Notes under the pieces: generated by a model
What the model was told of the DNA's origin: nothing
What the model saw: only the letters and a program-made list of their open reading frames with translations
Databases searched by the model: none
Made by a program: the position numbers and the translations under genes
NCBI GenBank assembly: GCA_964512955.1
Contig: CAZEKX010000028.1
Location: 1 to 24,631, forward strand
Origin: HGM04593 sp964512955
GTDB taxonomy: Bacteria; Bacteroidota; Bacteroidia; Bacteroidales; Bacteroidaceae
Direction: 5' to 3'
Length of the DNA: 24,631 nucleotides
Shown here: positions 1 through 8,034 of the stretch, one piece after another
Numbering within the stretch: position 1 is the stretch's first letter
How the letters are laid out: the number at the start of each line of letters is the position of its first letter

Positions 1-12
1 ACGCATAAAATA

Positions 13-46
13 AACCCCAAAAGTTTTTTGTCTAACTTTTGGGGTT
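13..46 (-). terminator. Hairpin terminator after the amidase-like gene
   Basis: A perfect 13-bp inverted repeat (arms 13-25 and 34-46, 8-nt loop) begins about 43 nt after the stop of the amidase-like gene. Read on the minus strand it is followed by a T-rich stretch (TTTATTTTATG), so it fits an intrinsic terminator for the minus-strand operon. The plus-strand flank is not T-rich. The hairpin is directly visible; termination is inferred. Confidence 0.75.
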
Positions 47-88
47 CACTTCAAAAATTCAATCTCTATTTTTTATTAATATAAGCCT

Positions 89-3037
89 TTATTTATTAAG
101 CAGAAAACGCATTACAGCACCCATTATTTGATTGCGTTGCTGCTCACTTACAATACTTTCAAAAGGAAAACTTGTCGACAATACGCGATAATTGTCATCG
201 GCATAAGCCACACCGGCACTCTCTTTACAGCCATTATAAACAAATGAGACAAATGCTTTGCCCACCGGTACCAGGATATCAGGAGAGGCAACTGCATAAC
301 TATACTCATTCACTGCACGATATATCTCCATACGTAAGTTTGAGCCAAATATAACATTTTCGGCAGTATTAAACACCGAACCGCCATAATCAAACTTAAG
401 CATATTGCGTATAAACTCCCTATCAGACTCATTCTTATACATATCACTTGCAATATAAGCACCACTCACAAAGAGCCGTCCACCTCCCTTGCAGTAATCA
501 GAAACCGCCTTTTGCAATTCCACCGGAAACGTTTTAAATGACCTGTCATATCCCAATAATGTACCACTGCCACCCTGCTTTTCTGCCCCAAGTATAATAT
601 CTACCGCGTCGTATCCCGACAAGGAGAGTAAGCCATCCATAACAGCCTCACTGCTACACGATACATAGGAAAAGCCGTTTGCTGCCAATGCTTTTCCATG
701 CAGATAAGGATAATCGAAAGAATTTCCTGCGACAAGCATACCCTCGAAATCGTTTCCGCTAAGTCCTAAACCATCTTCATAACCTATATTACTACGTTCA
801 TAGTCGAGTTGTCGTCCACAGAACTCCGGAGTATGTATATATGAGACACCTGGATCGGCATCAATGTCGAAGCCTGCCTTAGAGGCAGTATTTACTGCAT
901 CGGGGGCACTCAAACGGTGAAAACCGTTCACAATCATGACATTTCCTTTGGAATCGTCGGCAGAGTACACCGAAAGTACTTCCGACGGTAAACTTTCACC
1001 TCCACTATTCACAGCTGCAACTTTAAAGCCATACTGCACACCTTTTACAAGTTTAATAAAACAACTTGTGCCATCAACTATGCGCCCGTTATCGAAACCA
1101 CCATCGTTCACACGTGTATAAACGACATATTTTTCGGGTGTAGCAGTAGGTTCCAAAGAATCGACAACCTCTTTCCACGATAACACAGCAACACTGTTTT
1201 CTTTGTCTCCAAAAGTAATAGAGAAATTCTTTATGGGAAGCGGTTGAACAGCGTAGTCGCGACCATGCAAGAAAGCATTCTGTTTTAGAACTGCCTTATA
1301 CACTGCTCTTGCCACAGTAAATTTAAAGTCGGGATTGAAGCCATAGAGCATATCCTTAAAGTTCTGATGCGACAAAGATTCAAATATCATTGCTGGAACC
1401 ACAGGCAAACGAGATTCACTATAACTGCGATCCAGAATTCCGCGACAAGCCCATTTAATACCAAAACGTTCTTCAACATCATGTTTAACGGTTTGCAAAA
1501 CTGTACTTACAATGTCGCGTGAAACATAACGCGACAATCCGGTCGCAATAGTATCGCCATTATATTCCGTAGTTACAATACCTAATGAGCCTATCAAAGA
1601 GTCCTCCTTGGAAATACCGGCGTCGGAATGAAATCCAAAGGTCATTTCCACAGGTACCCCAAGTCCTGTTGTATCGGGATTAAAAATAGAGCCACCTGTA
1701 AGATGATTTATCGCATGTGAACGACAATTAATATCGTCGTTATAATCTCTCTCTCCTTCGCTTGGAGAATAGACCTCGTACGGAAAGCCACCCCATTGCA
1801 AAGCATAACGTGCACCCTCGAGATAACGAGGCAAACCACTTGTTCGTGGAATAGAGTCGCCACGTGCAACAACGCCCATACCACCACCAAAACGTACAGC
1901 ATCGGCACTCACCACACCGTCATAATCACTCACATTTGTCAGTTTTACACCCTGCTCTTCGTGAGTCCCCTTCTTAAAATGAAACGTACCAAGATAGACC
2001 CATGTACCACCTGCCATCTGTTGATTTACACGAAATTCGGTAACACCACCACTATGCAACACAGAGTAACGAGCGTCAGGTACTGCCCCGTCAAGAGTTT
2101 TATAAGAAACATACACTGCATATCTACCGTTTGCCGGTATATCGGGTTGCCACTTAGCCAAGGCTGTAGCCGTTCTCTTACCTGCCGTAGATGGAACTGA
2201 ACGCGATGTACCCTCGGTAAAAGGATTCTCTCCATCGACAAAGAAGCCCTCACGTGGCATATAACCACCCGATACAACATCCCATTGTTTACGTTTATCA
2301 CGTCCTTCGAGATATTGCGATGAGCCAAAGACCATATCATTATCGACAATAACACTGTTGGGTTGCCAATCGCGTTCCCTGGGAGTATATACCAAAGCAC
2401 CGGCATTCTCAAGCATAGGAATTAAGAACGGAACAACTATCGATTGTGTGAAAAGGTCTTCAGTTGTACAATAGAGTGCCGGACGTTGCCACTGCCACGA
2501 AGATTTATCGTTGGCAAAGACCCTTCCATGACTCTGCCACACAGCCAGATGGCGTCCATGCAACCCCCGTTCCGGGATATACGGTTTTGAAACATTAACC
2601 ACCCAGGGCTCTCCTTTGTATTCAATGTTACCCCACGTCCTATTGCCATAAGTTTCCTTGTCAAGCATTATACCGGGGACAAGTTCATCGATAGGCTTGC
2701 GGTCGGCAATAACCTCAATTTTATAGTTCCTGAGAGATTTTGGCAACAACTCACGCAAATCGGAGTATATGCTCTTTACCAATTCCGGAGTAAATATCTG
2801 TACTGCAAAGTTCTTATTGGCAAAAATAGTGAGTTTGCGCGCCTTGCGATTCAGAATAATATTATTTCGTTTGCGTTCCAAACGACAACTCTTATGCGTG
2901 ATATCCTTCGATTTATAATTAAGAAAATAGTTTTCGATATCACGTATAACAGTTTTATCGACATTTTGTGCCGATAAAACCATAACAAATAAAAAACAAC
3001 CTAAAAATATTAAAAGCCGTTTTTTAATCATGCCCAT
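89..3037 (-). CDS. Secreted N-acetylmuramoyl-L-alanine amidase-like protein with inserted golvesin/xanthan-lyase-type domain and Fn3
   Basis: Large exported protein (982 aa) with an N-terminal signal peptide (about residues 1-23, ending LSAQ). Residues about 160-240 and 430-590 resemble two halves of an Amidase_3 (Zn-dependent cell-wall amidase) fold: SHGR at 169-172, a helix with E193, FHSDAG at 469-473 (compare SIHAN of amidases) and FES at 552-554. They are split by about 130 residues (260-390) that resemble the golvesin C-terminal/xanthan lyase beta-sandwich (VDG.NPFTEGTSRS ... GVVSADAVRFGGG). A fibronectin type III domain follows (about 600-692), then a C-terminal alpha/beta domain (about 698-982) of Rossmann/flavodoxin-like appearance. 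Family members are often annotated 'xanthan lyase', but the catalytic residues seen point to an amidase or a derived, possibly inactive, binding protein. The start is ambiguous: ATG at 3037 or the in-frame ATG at 3031. It follows the small gene by 6 nt, so the two are probably co-transcribed. Confidence 0.8.
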   Translation of the reverse strand: MGMIKKRLLIFLGCFLFVMVLSAQNVDKTVIRDIENYFLNYKSKDITHKSCRLERKRNNIILNRKARKLTIFANKNFAVQIFTPELVKSIYSDLRELLPKSLRNYKIEVIADRKPIDELVPGIMLDKETYGNRTWGNIEYKGEPWVVNVSKPYIPERGLHGRHLAVWQSHGRVFANDKSSWQWQRPALYCTTEDLFTQSIVVPFLIPMLENAGALVYTPRERDWQPNSVIVDNDMVFGSSQYLEGRDKRKQWDVVSGGYMPREGFFVDGENPFTEGTSRSVPSTAGKRTATALAKWQPDIPANGRYAVYVSYKTLDGAVPDARYSVLHSGGVTEFRVNQQMAGGTWVYLGTFHFKKGTHEEQGVKLTNVSDYDGVVSADAVRFGGGMGVVARGDSIPRTSGLPRYLEGARYALQWGGFPYEVYSPSEGERDYNDDINCRSHAINHLTGGSIFNPDTTGLGVPVEMTFGFHSDAGISKEDSLIGSLGIVTTEYNGDTIATGLSRYVSRDIVSTVLQTVKHDVEERFGIKWACRGILDRSYSESRLPVVPAMIFESLSHQNFKDMLYGFNPDFKFTVARAVYKAVLKQNAFLHGRDYAVQPLPIKNFSITFGDKENSVAVLSWKEVVDSLEPTATPEKYVVYTRVNDGGFDNGRIVDGTSCFIKLVKGVQYGFKVAAVNSGGESLPSEVLSVYSADDSKGNVMIVNGFHRLSAPDAVNTASKAGFDIDADPGVSYIHTPEFCGRQLDYERSNIGYEDGLGLSGNDFEGMLVAGNSFDYPYLHGKALAANGFSYVSCSSEAVMDGLLSLSGYDAVDIILGAEKQGGSGTLLGYDRSFKTFPVELQKAVSDYCKGGGRLFVSGAYIASDMYKNESDREFIRNMLKFDYGGSVFNTAENVIFGSNLRMEIYRAVNEYSYAVASPDILVPVGKAFVSFVYNGCKESAGVAYADDNYRVLSTSFPFESIVSEQQRNQIMGAVMRFLLNK

Positions 3038-3043
3038 AAGGGA

Positions 3044-3322
3044 TTATTTATCCTCGGAGAGTTTGTGTATCTCGTCGAGAATTGCTTTAGCCTCTTCGTT
3101 AAAAGAGATACAAAGAGCAGCAAAATATTTGCTTGCCGGCATTCCGGGCTCGGCATGGCTAACACGTGCAATATACTCGTTCTGAAGAGTAAATATCTTA
3201 TTGAACAATTCAACCCAAGTCGCAGTCTCTGCCTTTGAATTATAAGAGAGATAGAAAGCCTCGGTTGCCAACTCATCCGCAATAAAAGCGATTACCTTTT
3301 TTAAATCTTTTCTACTTGCCAT
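3044..3322 (-). CDS. Small uncharacterised helical protein
   Basis: Ninety-two residues, predicted soluble and mostly helical, with no signal peptide, no membrane segment and no motif I recognise. It starts MASRKDLKKVIAFIADELATE and is rich in Ala, Glu and Lys, with hydrophobic spacing typical of a small helical bundle. It is the first gene of a two-gene minus-strand operon; the amidase-like gene starts 6 nt after its stop. A candidate promoter lies 20-50 nt upstream. A second frame (3028-3282) overlaps the same DNA but lacks a plausible start and composition. The function is unknown. Co-transcription with an envelope enzyme is the only contextual clue. Confidence 0.8.
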   Translation of the reverse strand: MASRKDLKKVIAFIADELATEAFYLSYNSKAETATWVELFNKIFTLQNEYIARVSHAEPGMPASKYFAALCISFNEEAKAILDEIHKLSEDK

Positions 3323-3343
3323 AGTTTTTATAAATTAGTTCTG

Positions 3344-3375
3344 TAAAGGTACTGTTTTTTGTTTTAAAAAACAAC
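3344..3375 (-). promoter_or_regulatory. Candidate Bacteroidota promoter for the small-protein/amidase operon
   Basis: On the minus strand TACCTTTA (3351-3344) resembles the Bacteroidota -7 element TAnnTTTG. GTTG (3375-3372) lies 20 nt upstream in the position of the -33 TTTG. Both boxes have a mismatch, so this is a moderate match. It would give a short 5' leader of about 20 nt before the ATG at 3322. Confidence 0.4.
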
Positions 3376-3507
3376 ATTAAATTTCCATAGAAACAAAAAA
3401 GATAAATAATTGCACGAATTTGTGTAGAAAAAGCAGAAATGACTTTTACAATTCACAAAAAAAAGCGAAATTTGCCAATAATTAGGGGAGTTATGCAGAA
3501 TGTGTAC

Positions 3508-3521
3508 AAACAGTACTGTTT
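3508..3521. repeat. 14-bp perfect palindrome in the PPi-PFK leader region
   Basis: AAACAGTACTGTTT is a perfect palindrome 52 nt upstream of the phosphofructokinase start. The nonamer GTACTGTTT recurs at 3350-3358, next to the divergent minus-strand promoter candidate. The rest of the 251-bp intergenic region (3323-3573) is A/T-rich with no other gene. An operator role is conjecture. Confidence 0.4.
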
Positions 3522-3573
3522 ACAACTTCCCGCATTTATAGATTATTTTTAATCCATTTTATTTATATTAAAA

Positions 3574-5220
3574 ATGAAAATCAGCGCATTGCAACAAGCA
3601 AGGGCTGCTTACCAGCCCAAGTTACCTCAGTCTTTGAAAGAGGTTGTGAGAATTTGTGAGGGTGCTGCAACAGAATCTGTTGCCGACCGAGAGGCTATCA
3701 AAGCCATGTTCCCCAACACTTATGGTTTGCCTATCGTTACATTCGAGAAAGGTGGCGATGTACAGAAGTACCCTGCTATTAACATTGGTGTAATTCTTTC
3801 GGGTGGTCAGGCTCCCGGTGGACACAATGTCATTGCAGGTCTTTTCGACGGTGTTAAGAAACTAAACGCCGACAGCCGTCTCTACGGTTTCCTTATGGGT
3901 CCCGGTGGTTTGGTAGATCACAAATACATGGAGATTACATCGGAGATCATCGACCAATACCGTAATACCGGTGGTTTCGACATCATTGGTTCCGGACGTA
4001 CCAAATTGGAGAAAGAGGACCAGTTCGAGAAGGGTCTCGAAATTATTAAAGAGTTGAACATTAAGGCTCTTGTAATTATTGGTGGTGATGACTCCAATAC
4101 TAACGCTTGCGTTCTTGCTGAGTACTATGCGGCAAAGAACACCGGTGTACAGGTTATTGGTTGCCCCAAGACTATTGATGGCGACTTGAAGAATGCTTAC
4201 ATTGAAACATCGTTCGGTTTCGACACTGCATGTAAAGTTTATTCAGAGGTAATCGGAAACATTCAGCGCGACTGCAACTCTGCACGTAAATACTGGCACT
4301 TTATCAAATTGATGGGTCGTTCTGCATCGCATATCGCTTTGGAGTGCGCATTGCAGACACAGCCTAACATCTGTATTATCTCAGAGGAGGTACAGGAGAA
4401 GGCTCTCTCACTCGACGACATTGTAACATCTATTGCTCAGGCTGTTGCCAACCGCGCTGCAGCAGGTAATAATTTCGGTACCGTTCTTATCCCCGAGGGT
4501 CTCATTGAGTTTATCCCTGCAATGAAATCGCTCATTGCCGAGTTGAACGACCTGTTGGCACTCAAAGCCGACGAGTATGCTGCTGTTGCACCCGAGGAGC
4601 AACGCGAATATATTATAAAGAACCTTTCTAAGGCAAACTCCGATGTTTATGCCAGCCTCCCCTTGGGCGTTGCACGTCAGTTGACAATGGAACGCGACCC
4701 CCACGGCAACGTACAGGTATCACTCATTGAGACCGAGAAATTGCTGTCAGAGATGGTAGCGAACAAATTGGCTGCATGGAAGGCAGAGGGCAAATACACA
4801 GGCAAATTCAATGCACAGCACCACTTCTTTGGTTACGAAGGACGTTGTGCGGCTCCCTCTAACTACGACGCCGACTACTGCTATGCATTGGGCTACACTG
4901 CATCGCAACTCATTGCATCGGGCAAAACAGGTTACATGTCATCGGTACGCAACACCACTGCACCTGCTGCAGAATGGGTTGCAGGTGGTATACCTATCAC
5001 AATGATGATGAACATGGAGCGTCGTCATGGTGAAATGAAACCCGTTATACAGAAGGCATTGGTAGACCTTAACGGTGCTCCCTTCAAGACATTTGCGTCT
5101 AAGAGAGACGAATGGGCAAACGAGACATGCTATGTATATCCCGGTCCCATACAGTACTTTGGTCCTACAGAGGTTTGCGACCAAACCACTATTACACTTG
5201 CCCTCGAGCAACAGAAGTAA
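3574..5220 (+). CDS. pfp: Diphosphate--fructose-6-phosphate 1-phosphotransferase (PPi-dependent phosphofructokinase)
   Basis: Cytosolic glycolytic enzyme that phosphorylates fructose 6-phosphate with pyrophosphate instead of ATP (EC 2.7.1.90), reversibly. At 548 aa it is the long clade of the family (plant beta-subunit-like), not the roughly 320-aa ATP-PFK. Visible motifs: GVILSGGQAPGGHN (72-85) at the phosphate-donor site, GGDDSN (170-175), where D replaces the G of ATP-dependent GGDGS and marks PPi specificity, PKTIDGD (198-204) with the catalytic Asp at 202, and MGR (247-249) for sugar-phosphate binding. The ATG at 3574 gives the family's usual N-terminus (MKISALQQARAAYQPKLP). The lysozyme gene begins 14 nt after the stop, so both probably share a transcript. 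A weak -7-like GAAATTTG lies at 3467-3474, not strong enough to list as a promoter. No damage is seen. Confidence 0.96.
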   Translation: MKISALQQARAAYQPKLPQSLKEVVRICEGAATESVADREAIKAMFPNTYGLPIVTFEKGGDVQKYPAINIGVILSGGQAPGGHNVIAGLFDGVKKLNADSRLYGFLMGPGGLVDHKYMEITSEIIDQYRNTGGFDIIGSGRTKLEKEDQFEKGLEIIKELNIKALVIIGGDDSNTNACVLAEYYAAKNTGVQVIGCPKTIDGDLKNAYIETSFGFDTACKVYSEVIGNIQRDCNSARKYWHFIKLMGRSASHIALECALQTQPNICIISEEVQEKALSLDDIVTSIAQAVANRAAAGNNFGTVLIPEGLIEFIPAMKSLIAELNDLLALKADEYAAVAPEEQREYIIKNLSKANSDVYASLPLGVARQLTMERDPHGNVQVSLIETEKLLSEMVANKLAAWKAEGKYTGKFNAQHHFFGYEGRCAAPSNYDADYCYALGYTASQLIASGKTGYMSSVRNTTAPAAEWVAGGIPITMMMNMERRHGEMKPVIQKALVDLNGAPFKTFASKRDEWANETCYVYPGPIQYFGPTEVCDQTTITLALEQQK

Positions 5221-5234
5221 TTGACCAAGCCGCA

Positions 5235-6083
5235 ATGGCAGAAGTAAAAGAGATAAAGAAGAAGACCGGCGGGCAGAATTTTTCTTCCGTCCGCCGGTCA
5301 TCATCTCGCAAAAAGAAAAGAGGTAACATGCCGCATTGGATTTATGTAATTTGTGCGGCATTGTTATCGGCTTTTTTTCTTGCGGTGGCATACTACATAT
5401 ACTTCCGCCCATACTTATACCGTTTTCGTCCATGCTACGGACAACGACACTACGAGATATGCCTGCCGTTAGGATATTCGGTATATGGCATTGATGTATC
5501 ACGCCACCAAGGAACAATAGATTGGAAACGTTTGAAGAGAGAGATGCCCAAAGAAGCACCGGTATCTTTTGTATTCATAAAAGCAACAGAGGGTAGCGAC
5601 TTTACCGACGCCAACTTCAAGACCAACTTCGAAGAGGCAGGGAAACAGGGTTTCATACGTGGAGCATATCACTATTTCGGAACACAATCGACCGGCATGG
5701 CACAAGCCGAAATGTATATAAAGACAGTAAAACTGAACAAAGGAGACTTGCCACCGGTGATTGATGTCGAAGAACGTCCTAAAGACAAGACACGTTTTTT
5801 ACAGGAATTAAAGATTTTTATATCAAAAATAGAGGAGCATTACGGTGTAAGACCTATTATTTATTCATATAAAAAATTCAAGGAGCGTTATCTTTCCGAA
5901 TCCTTTTTCAACAAATACCCATTGTGGATAGCCCACTACTATGTTTCGGAACTCGACGAAGAGATTGAATGGCTTATGTGGCAATGCTCCGACATGGGTT
6001 CTGTTCCTGGAATAGAAACCAATGTAGATATAAACATATTCAACGGAAACATGGAGCAACTGAAAAGCCTGCGAATAAAGTAG
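5235..6083 (+). CDS. Membrane-anchored GH25 lysozyme (muramidase)
   Basis: Glycoside hydrolase family 25 enzyme expected to cut the beta-1,4 bond between N-acetylmuramic acid and N-acetylglucosamine in peptidoglycan. I start at the ATG at 5235 (MAEVKEIKKK), 14 nt after the preceding stop, because a longer open frame upstream lies entirely inside pfp; this gives 282 aa. A basic cytoplasmic tail (1-33, containing SSSRKKKR) is followed by one membrane segment (about 34-57) with no cleavage site, so a type II anchor facing the periplasm. The GH25 barrel runs from about 83 to 275: YGIDVSRHQG with D87, FIKATEGSDF (114-123), GAYHYF (143-148), and the catalytic pair in VIDVEE (D177, E179), then WQCSDMG and VDINIFNG at the end. 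Use in growth, remodelling or competitor lysis cannot be told from sequence. Confidence 0.93.
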   Translation: MAEVKEIKKKTGGQNFSSVRRSSSRKKKRGNMPHWIYVICAALLSAFFLAVAYYIYFRPYLYRFRPCYGQRHYEICLPLGYSVYGIDVSRHQGTIDWKRLKREMPKEAPVSFVFIKATEGSDFTDANFKTNFEEAGKQGFIRGAYHYFGTQSTGMAQAEMYIKTVKLNKGDLPPVIDVEERPKDKTRFLQELKIFISKIEEHYGVRPIIYSYKKFKERYLSESFFNKYPLWIAHYYVSELDEEIEWLMWQCSDMGSVPGIETNVDINIFNGNMEQLKSLRIK

Positions 6084-6153
6084 TTTACCGGAACCGGATT
6101 CAAAAGAACCGATTAAACCTACTCATCCTTTTTGCCGTCAACAACAAATATTG

Positions 6154-7236
6154 TTAAGAATTAAAACCGGCACTGGCAACAGAATATCTGCGCCATGCTT
6201 CGAGCATATCAACAAAGTCGGTTGGCAGTTCAGAATCGAAAAACATAGTCTCTTTTGTTGTGGGATGAACAAACCCTAAAGTCTTGGCATGCAATGCTTG
6301 TCGCGGACAAAGTTTAAAGCAGTTTTTCACAAATTGCGCATACTTATTAAAATGGGTCCCTTTTAGAATCTCGTCGCCACCGTAAACATCGTCATTGAAA
6401 AGAGTATGACCTATGTGTTTCATGTGTACCCTTATCTGGTGTGTGCGCCCCGTCTCAAGATTACATTCAATCAACGAAACATAACTAAGACGTTCCAACA
6501 CCCTATAGTGTGTTACAGCATGCTTACCCACTGCATCATCGGCAGATACAGACATTTGCAACCTATTGCGTGGATTACGTGTTATGTTACCAACGACGGT
6601 ACCGCTATCATCTTTCACACTACCCCACACCACTGCATTATAAGTTCTCTTTGTTGTCTTATTGAAAAACTGTTGCCCCAAAAAAGCCTTGGCATAAGCA
6701 GTTTTTGCTACCACAAGCAACCCCGACGTATTTTTATCAATTCTATGCACCAAGCCCACTTGCGGGTCGTTTGGGTCGAACGATGGGTTATCCTTAAGAT
6801 GCCATGCAATGGCATTTATCAAAGTTCCATGATAATTACCACACCCGGGATGCACCACAAGCCCGGCAGGTTTATTTATCACCATGATAACATCATCTTC
6901 ATACACTACATCCAAAGGAATATCTTCGGGAGTTATTGTATTGTCGTATGCAGGAGTATCGAAGGTTATAACAATTTCGTCGCAAGGCTTAACCTTGTAA
7001 TTACTCTTTACCACCTTACCATTCACTGCAATAAAACCGGCGTCGGCAGCCTGTTGAATTTTGTTTCGCGAGGTGTTTGCCAAATGGTCGATAAGAAACT
7101 TATCTATGCGAATGGGCGATTGTCCCTTGTCGGCAATAAGACGAATCTCGCGCATCTGCACCTCACCGGCATCGGAGAGTTCATCGATATCGGGAGCATC
7201 TTCAAAGTCGGGGTAGAAAGAATCCAACTCACTCAT
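6154..7236 (-). CDS. rluD: RluD-family 23S rRNA pseudouridine synthase
   Basis: Converts uridine to pseudouridine in large-subunit rRNA (E. coli RluD modifies helix 69). The ATG at 7236 is one base after the TGA of the PASTA gene and gives 360 aa; a TTG at 7245 in the same frame is a less likely start. An acidic N-terminal extension (1-30) precedes an S4 RNA-binding domain (about 42-95, IRIDKFLID ... FIAVNGKVVKSNYKV). The catalytic domain carries HRIDKNTSG (164-172), with the nucleophilic Asp at 167, and NKPAGLVVHPG (121-131). Towards the C-terminus ETGRTHQIRVHM is the usual conserved segment. It is the second gene of a two-gene operon and converges on the lysozyme gene across a 70-bp gap with no strong hairpin. 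RluD versus a paralogue specificity is judged from the S4 domain and length. Confidence 0.93.
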   Translation of the reverse strand: MSELDSFYPDFEDAPDIDELSDAGEVQMREIRLIADKGQSPIRIDKFLIDHLANTSRNKIQQAADAGFIAVNGKVVKSNYKVKPCDEIVITFDTPAYDNTITPEDIPLDVVYEDDVIMVINKPAGLVVHPGCGNYHGTLINAIAWHLKDNPSFDPNDPQVGLVHRIDKNTSGLLVVAKTAYAKAFLGQQFFNKTTKRTYNAVVWGSVKDDSGTVVGNITRNPRNRLQMSVSADDAVGKHAVTHYRVLERLSYVSLIECNLETGRTHQIRVHMKHIGHTLFNDDVYGGDEILKGTHFNKYAQFVKNCFKLCPRQALHAKTLGFVHPTTKETMFFDSELPTDFVDMLEAWRRYSVASAGFNS

Positions 7237-7237
7237 C

Positions 7238-7822
7238 TCACTCAAACCAAGAATTATCTATTATAGGTTCATCATTCGCACTTTCTTCATCTTTGCCATT
7301 ACCGATGACAAGTGTTACAGTAGAGCCTATGGGTATGGACATACCATTTTTAAGAGAGTCGTTGCCATGTAGCAGAGCATACACCCAATCTTTTTCACCC
7401 GGGACCTCTTTATAAGGAGTTAGTTTAAACCCTGCAGCGCGCAGACGCGCTTCGGCCTCGCGCAAAGAGCAGTTATCTATAACCTCGGGAAGTGCCATGG
7501 TAGGCTCATTGCTCGAACTTATGGTGAGCATGATTTTTCTGCCGGTCTTAACATGAGAGAGCGCTTTTGGACGTTGCTCAAGCACTTCATCGGTCTTTGC
7601 TCCCTTTTTATATTTATGGTCTACAATCTCGAAGTCTAGATTATGTTTTCTAAGTACATCGGCAGCCTCTTCTATTTGCATGCCACAGATATCGGGGACT
7701 GAGAGTTTTTCTCCATGACGGGTATAACCATCGAGATACCATAATGCTATCAAAGGTAATACTACAGCAACGGCAAGCATCACCAACAAATTTATCCAGA
7801 ATAATTTAAATGCCTTTTTCAT
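7238..7822 (-). CDS. PASTA-domain inner-membrane protein
   Basis: A single-pass membrane protein of 194 aa with two PASTA repeats. I choose the ATG at 7822 (MKKAFKLFWINLL) over one 60 nt upstream because a good -7 promoter box (TATCTTTG) lies inside the extra segment, so the longer form would start upstream of its own mRNA. A membrane helix at about 8-31 is followed by PASTA 1 (about 40-105, SVPDICGMQIEEAADVLRKH) and PASTA 2 (about 112-180, ALPEVIDNCSLREAEARLRAAG), then an acidic tail. PASTA modules bind muropeptides or act as spacers in Ser/Thr kinases and penicillin-binding proteins, but no kinase or transpeptidase domain is attached here. The stop is one base from the rluD ATG, indicating coupled translation. 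Function beyond likely cell-wall contact is unknown. Confidence 0.9.
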   Translation of the reverse strand: MKKAFKLFWINLLVMLAVAVVLPLIALWYLDGYTRHGEKLSVPDICGMQIEEAADVLRKHNLDFEIVDHKYKKGAKTDEVLEQRPKALSHVKTGRKIMLTISSSNEPTMALPEVIDNCSLREAEARLRAAGFKLTPYKEVPGEKDWVYALLHGNDSLKNGMSIPIGSTVTLVIGNGKDEESANDEPIIDNSWFE

Positions 7823-7855
7823 ATTGTCGTGCAGTCTATATTCGCGACCTTGTCG

Positions 7856-7863
7856 CAAAGATA
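7856..7863 (-). promoter_or_regulatory. -7 promoter box for the PASTA-rluD operon
   Basis: TATCTTTG on the minus strand matches the Bacteroidota -7 consensus TAnnTTTG exactly and is 33 nt upstream of the chosen ATG at 7822. No clear TTTG was found 19-21 nt further upstream, so the -33 box is weak or absent. Confidence 0.5.
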
Positions 7864-7960
7864 CACATTTTCCCTCAAACACACTATAGATAAAAATATT
7901 TTTGCAAATGACACCACAGATAAAGAATATGATTTATCGTATTTCAGAAACAATATTTAA

Positions 7961-7992
7961 CTTGTTTTCTTTGTAGTTTTATATTATCTTCG
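7961..7992 (+). promoter_or_regulatory. Promoter of the envelope operon (DUF4468 to DUF4421)
   Basis: CTTG (7961-7964) and TATCTTCG (7985-7992), separated by 20 nt, fit the Bacteroidota -33/-7 pattern TTTG-N19-21-TAnnTTTG with one mismatch in each box. The predicted start of transcription lies about 35 nt before the ATG at 8035. No other promoter-like spacing is seen within the five-gene run. Confidence 0.5.
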
Positions 7993-8034
7993 CAACATAA
8001 TTTAAAGTAATGATATAGAAGTTGACATATAAAT

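Noticed and set aside
3353..3373. Hairpin of T and A runs upstream of the small-protein gene
   Set aside because: The stem is almost only A-T pairs in A/T-rich DNA and lies upstream of both divergent genes, so a terminator is unlikely.
3460..3500. Promoter for pfp
   Set aside because: GAAATTTG at 3467-3474 resembles a -7 box, but the upstream element is unconvincing, so it was not listed as a feature.
5112..5234. Upstream extension of the lysozyme frame into pfp
   Set aside because: It would overlap 109 nt of pfp coding sequence; the ATG at 5235 lies just after the pfp stop and gives a sensible basic tail and membrane anchor.
4939..5559. A 206-aa minus-strand frame spanning the pfp/lysozyme junction
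   Set aside because: It covers parts of two well-supported plus-strand genes and has no recognisable features.
6084..6153. Terminator between the lysozyme and rluD genes
   Set aside because: The CCGGAACCGG-containing stretch forms no convincing stem with a U tract on either strand.
6406..7266. A 286-aa open frame on the plus strand
   Set aside because: It is antisense to rluD over almost all its length, and its translation is rich in Cys, His and Ile with no domain pattern; rluD has clear catalytic motifs.
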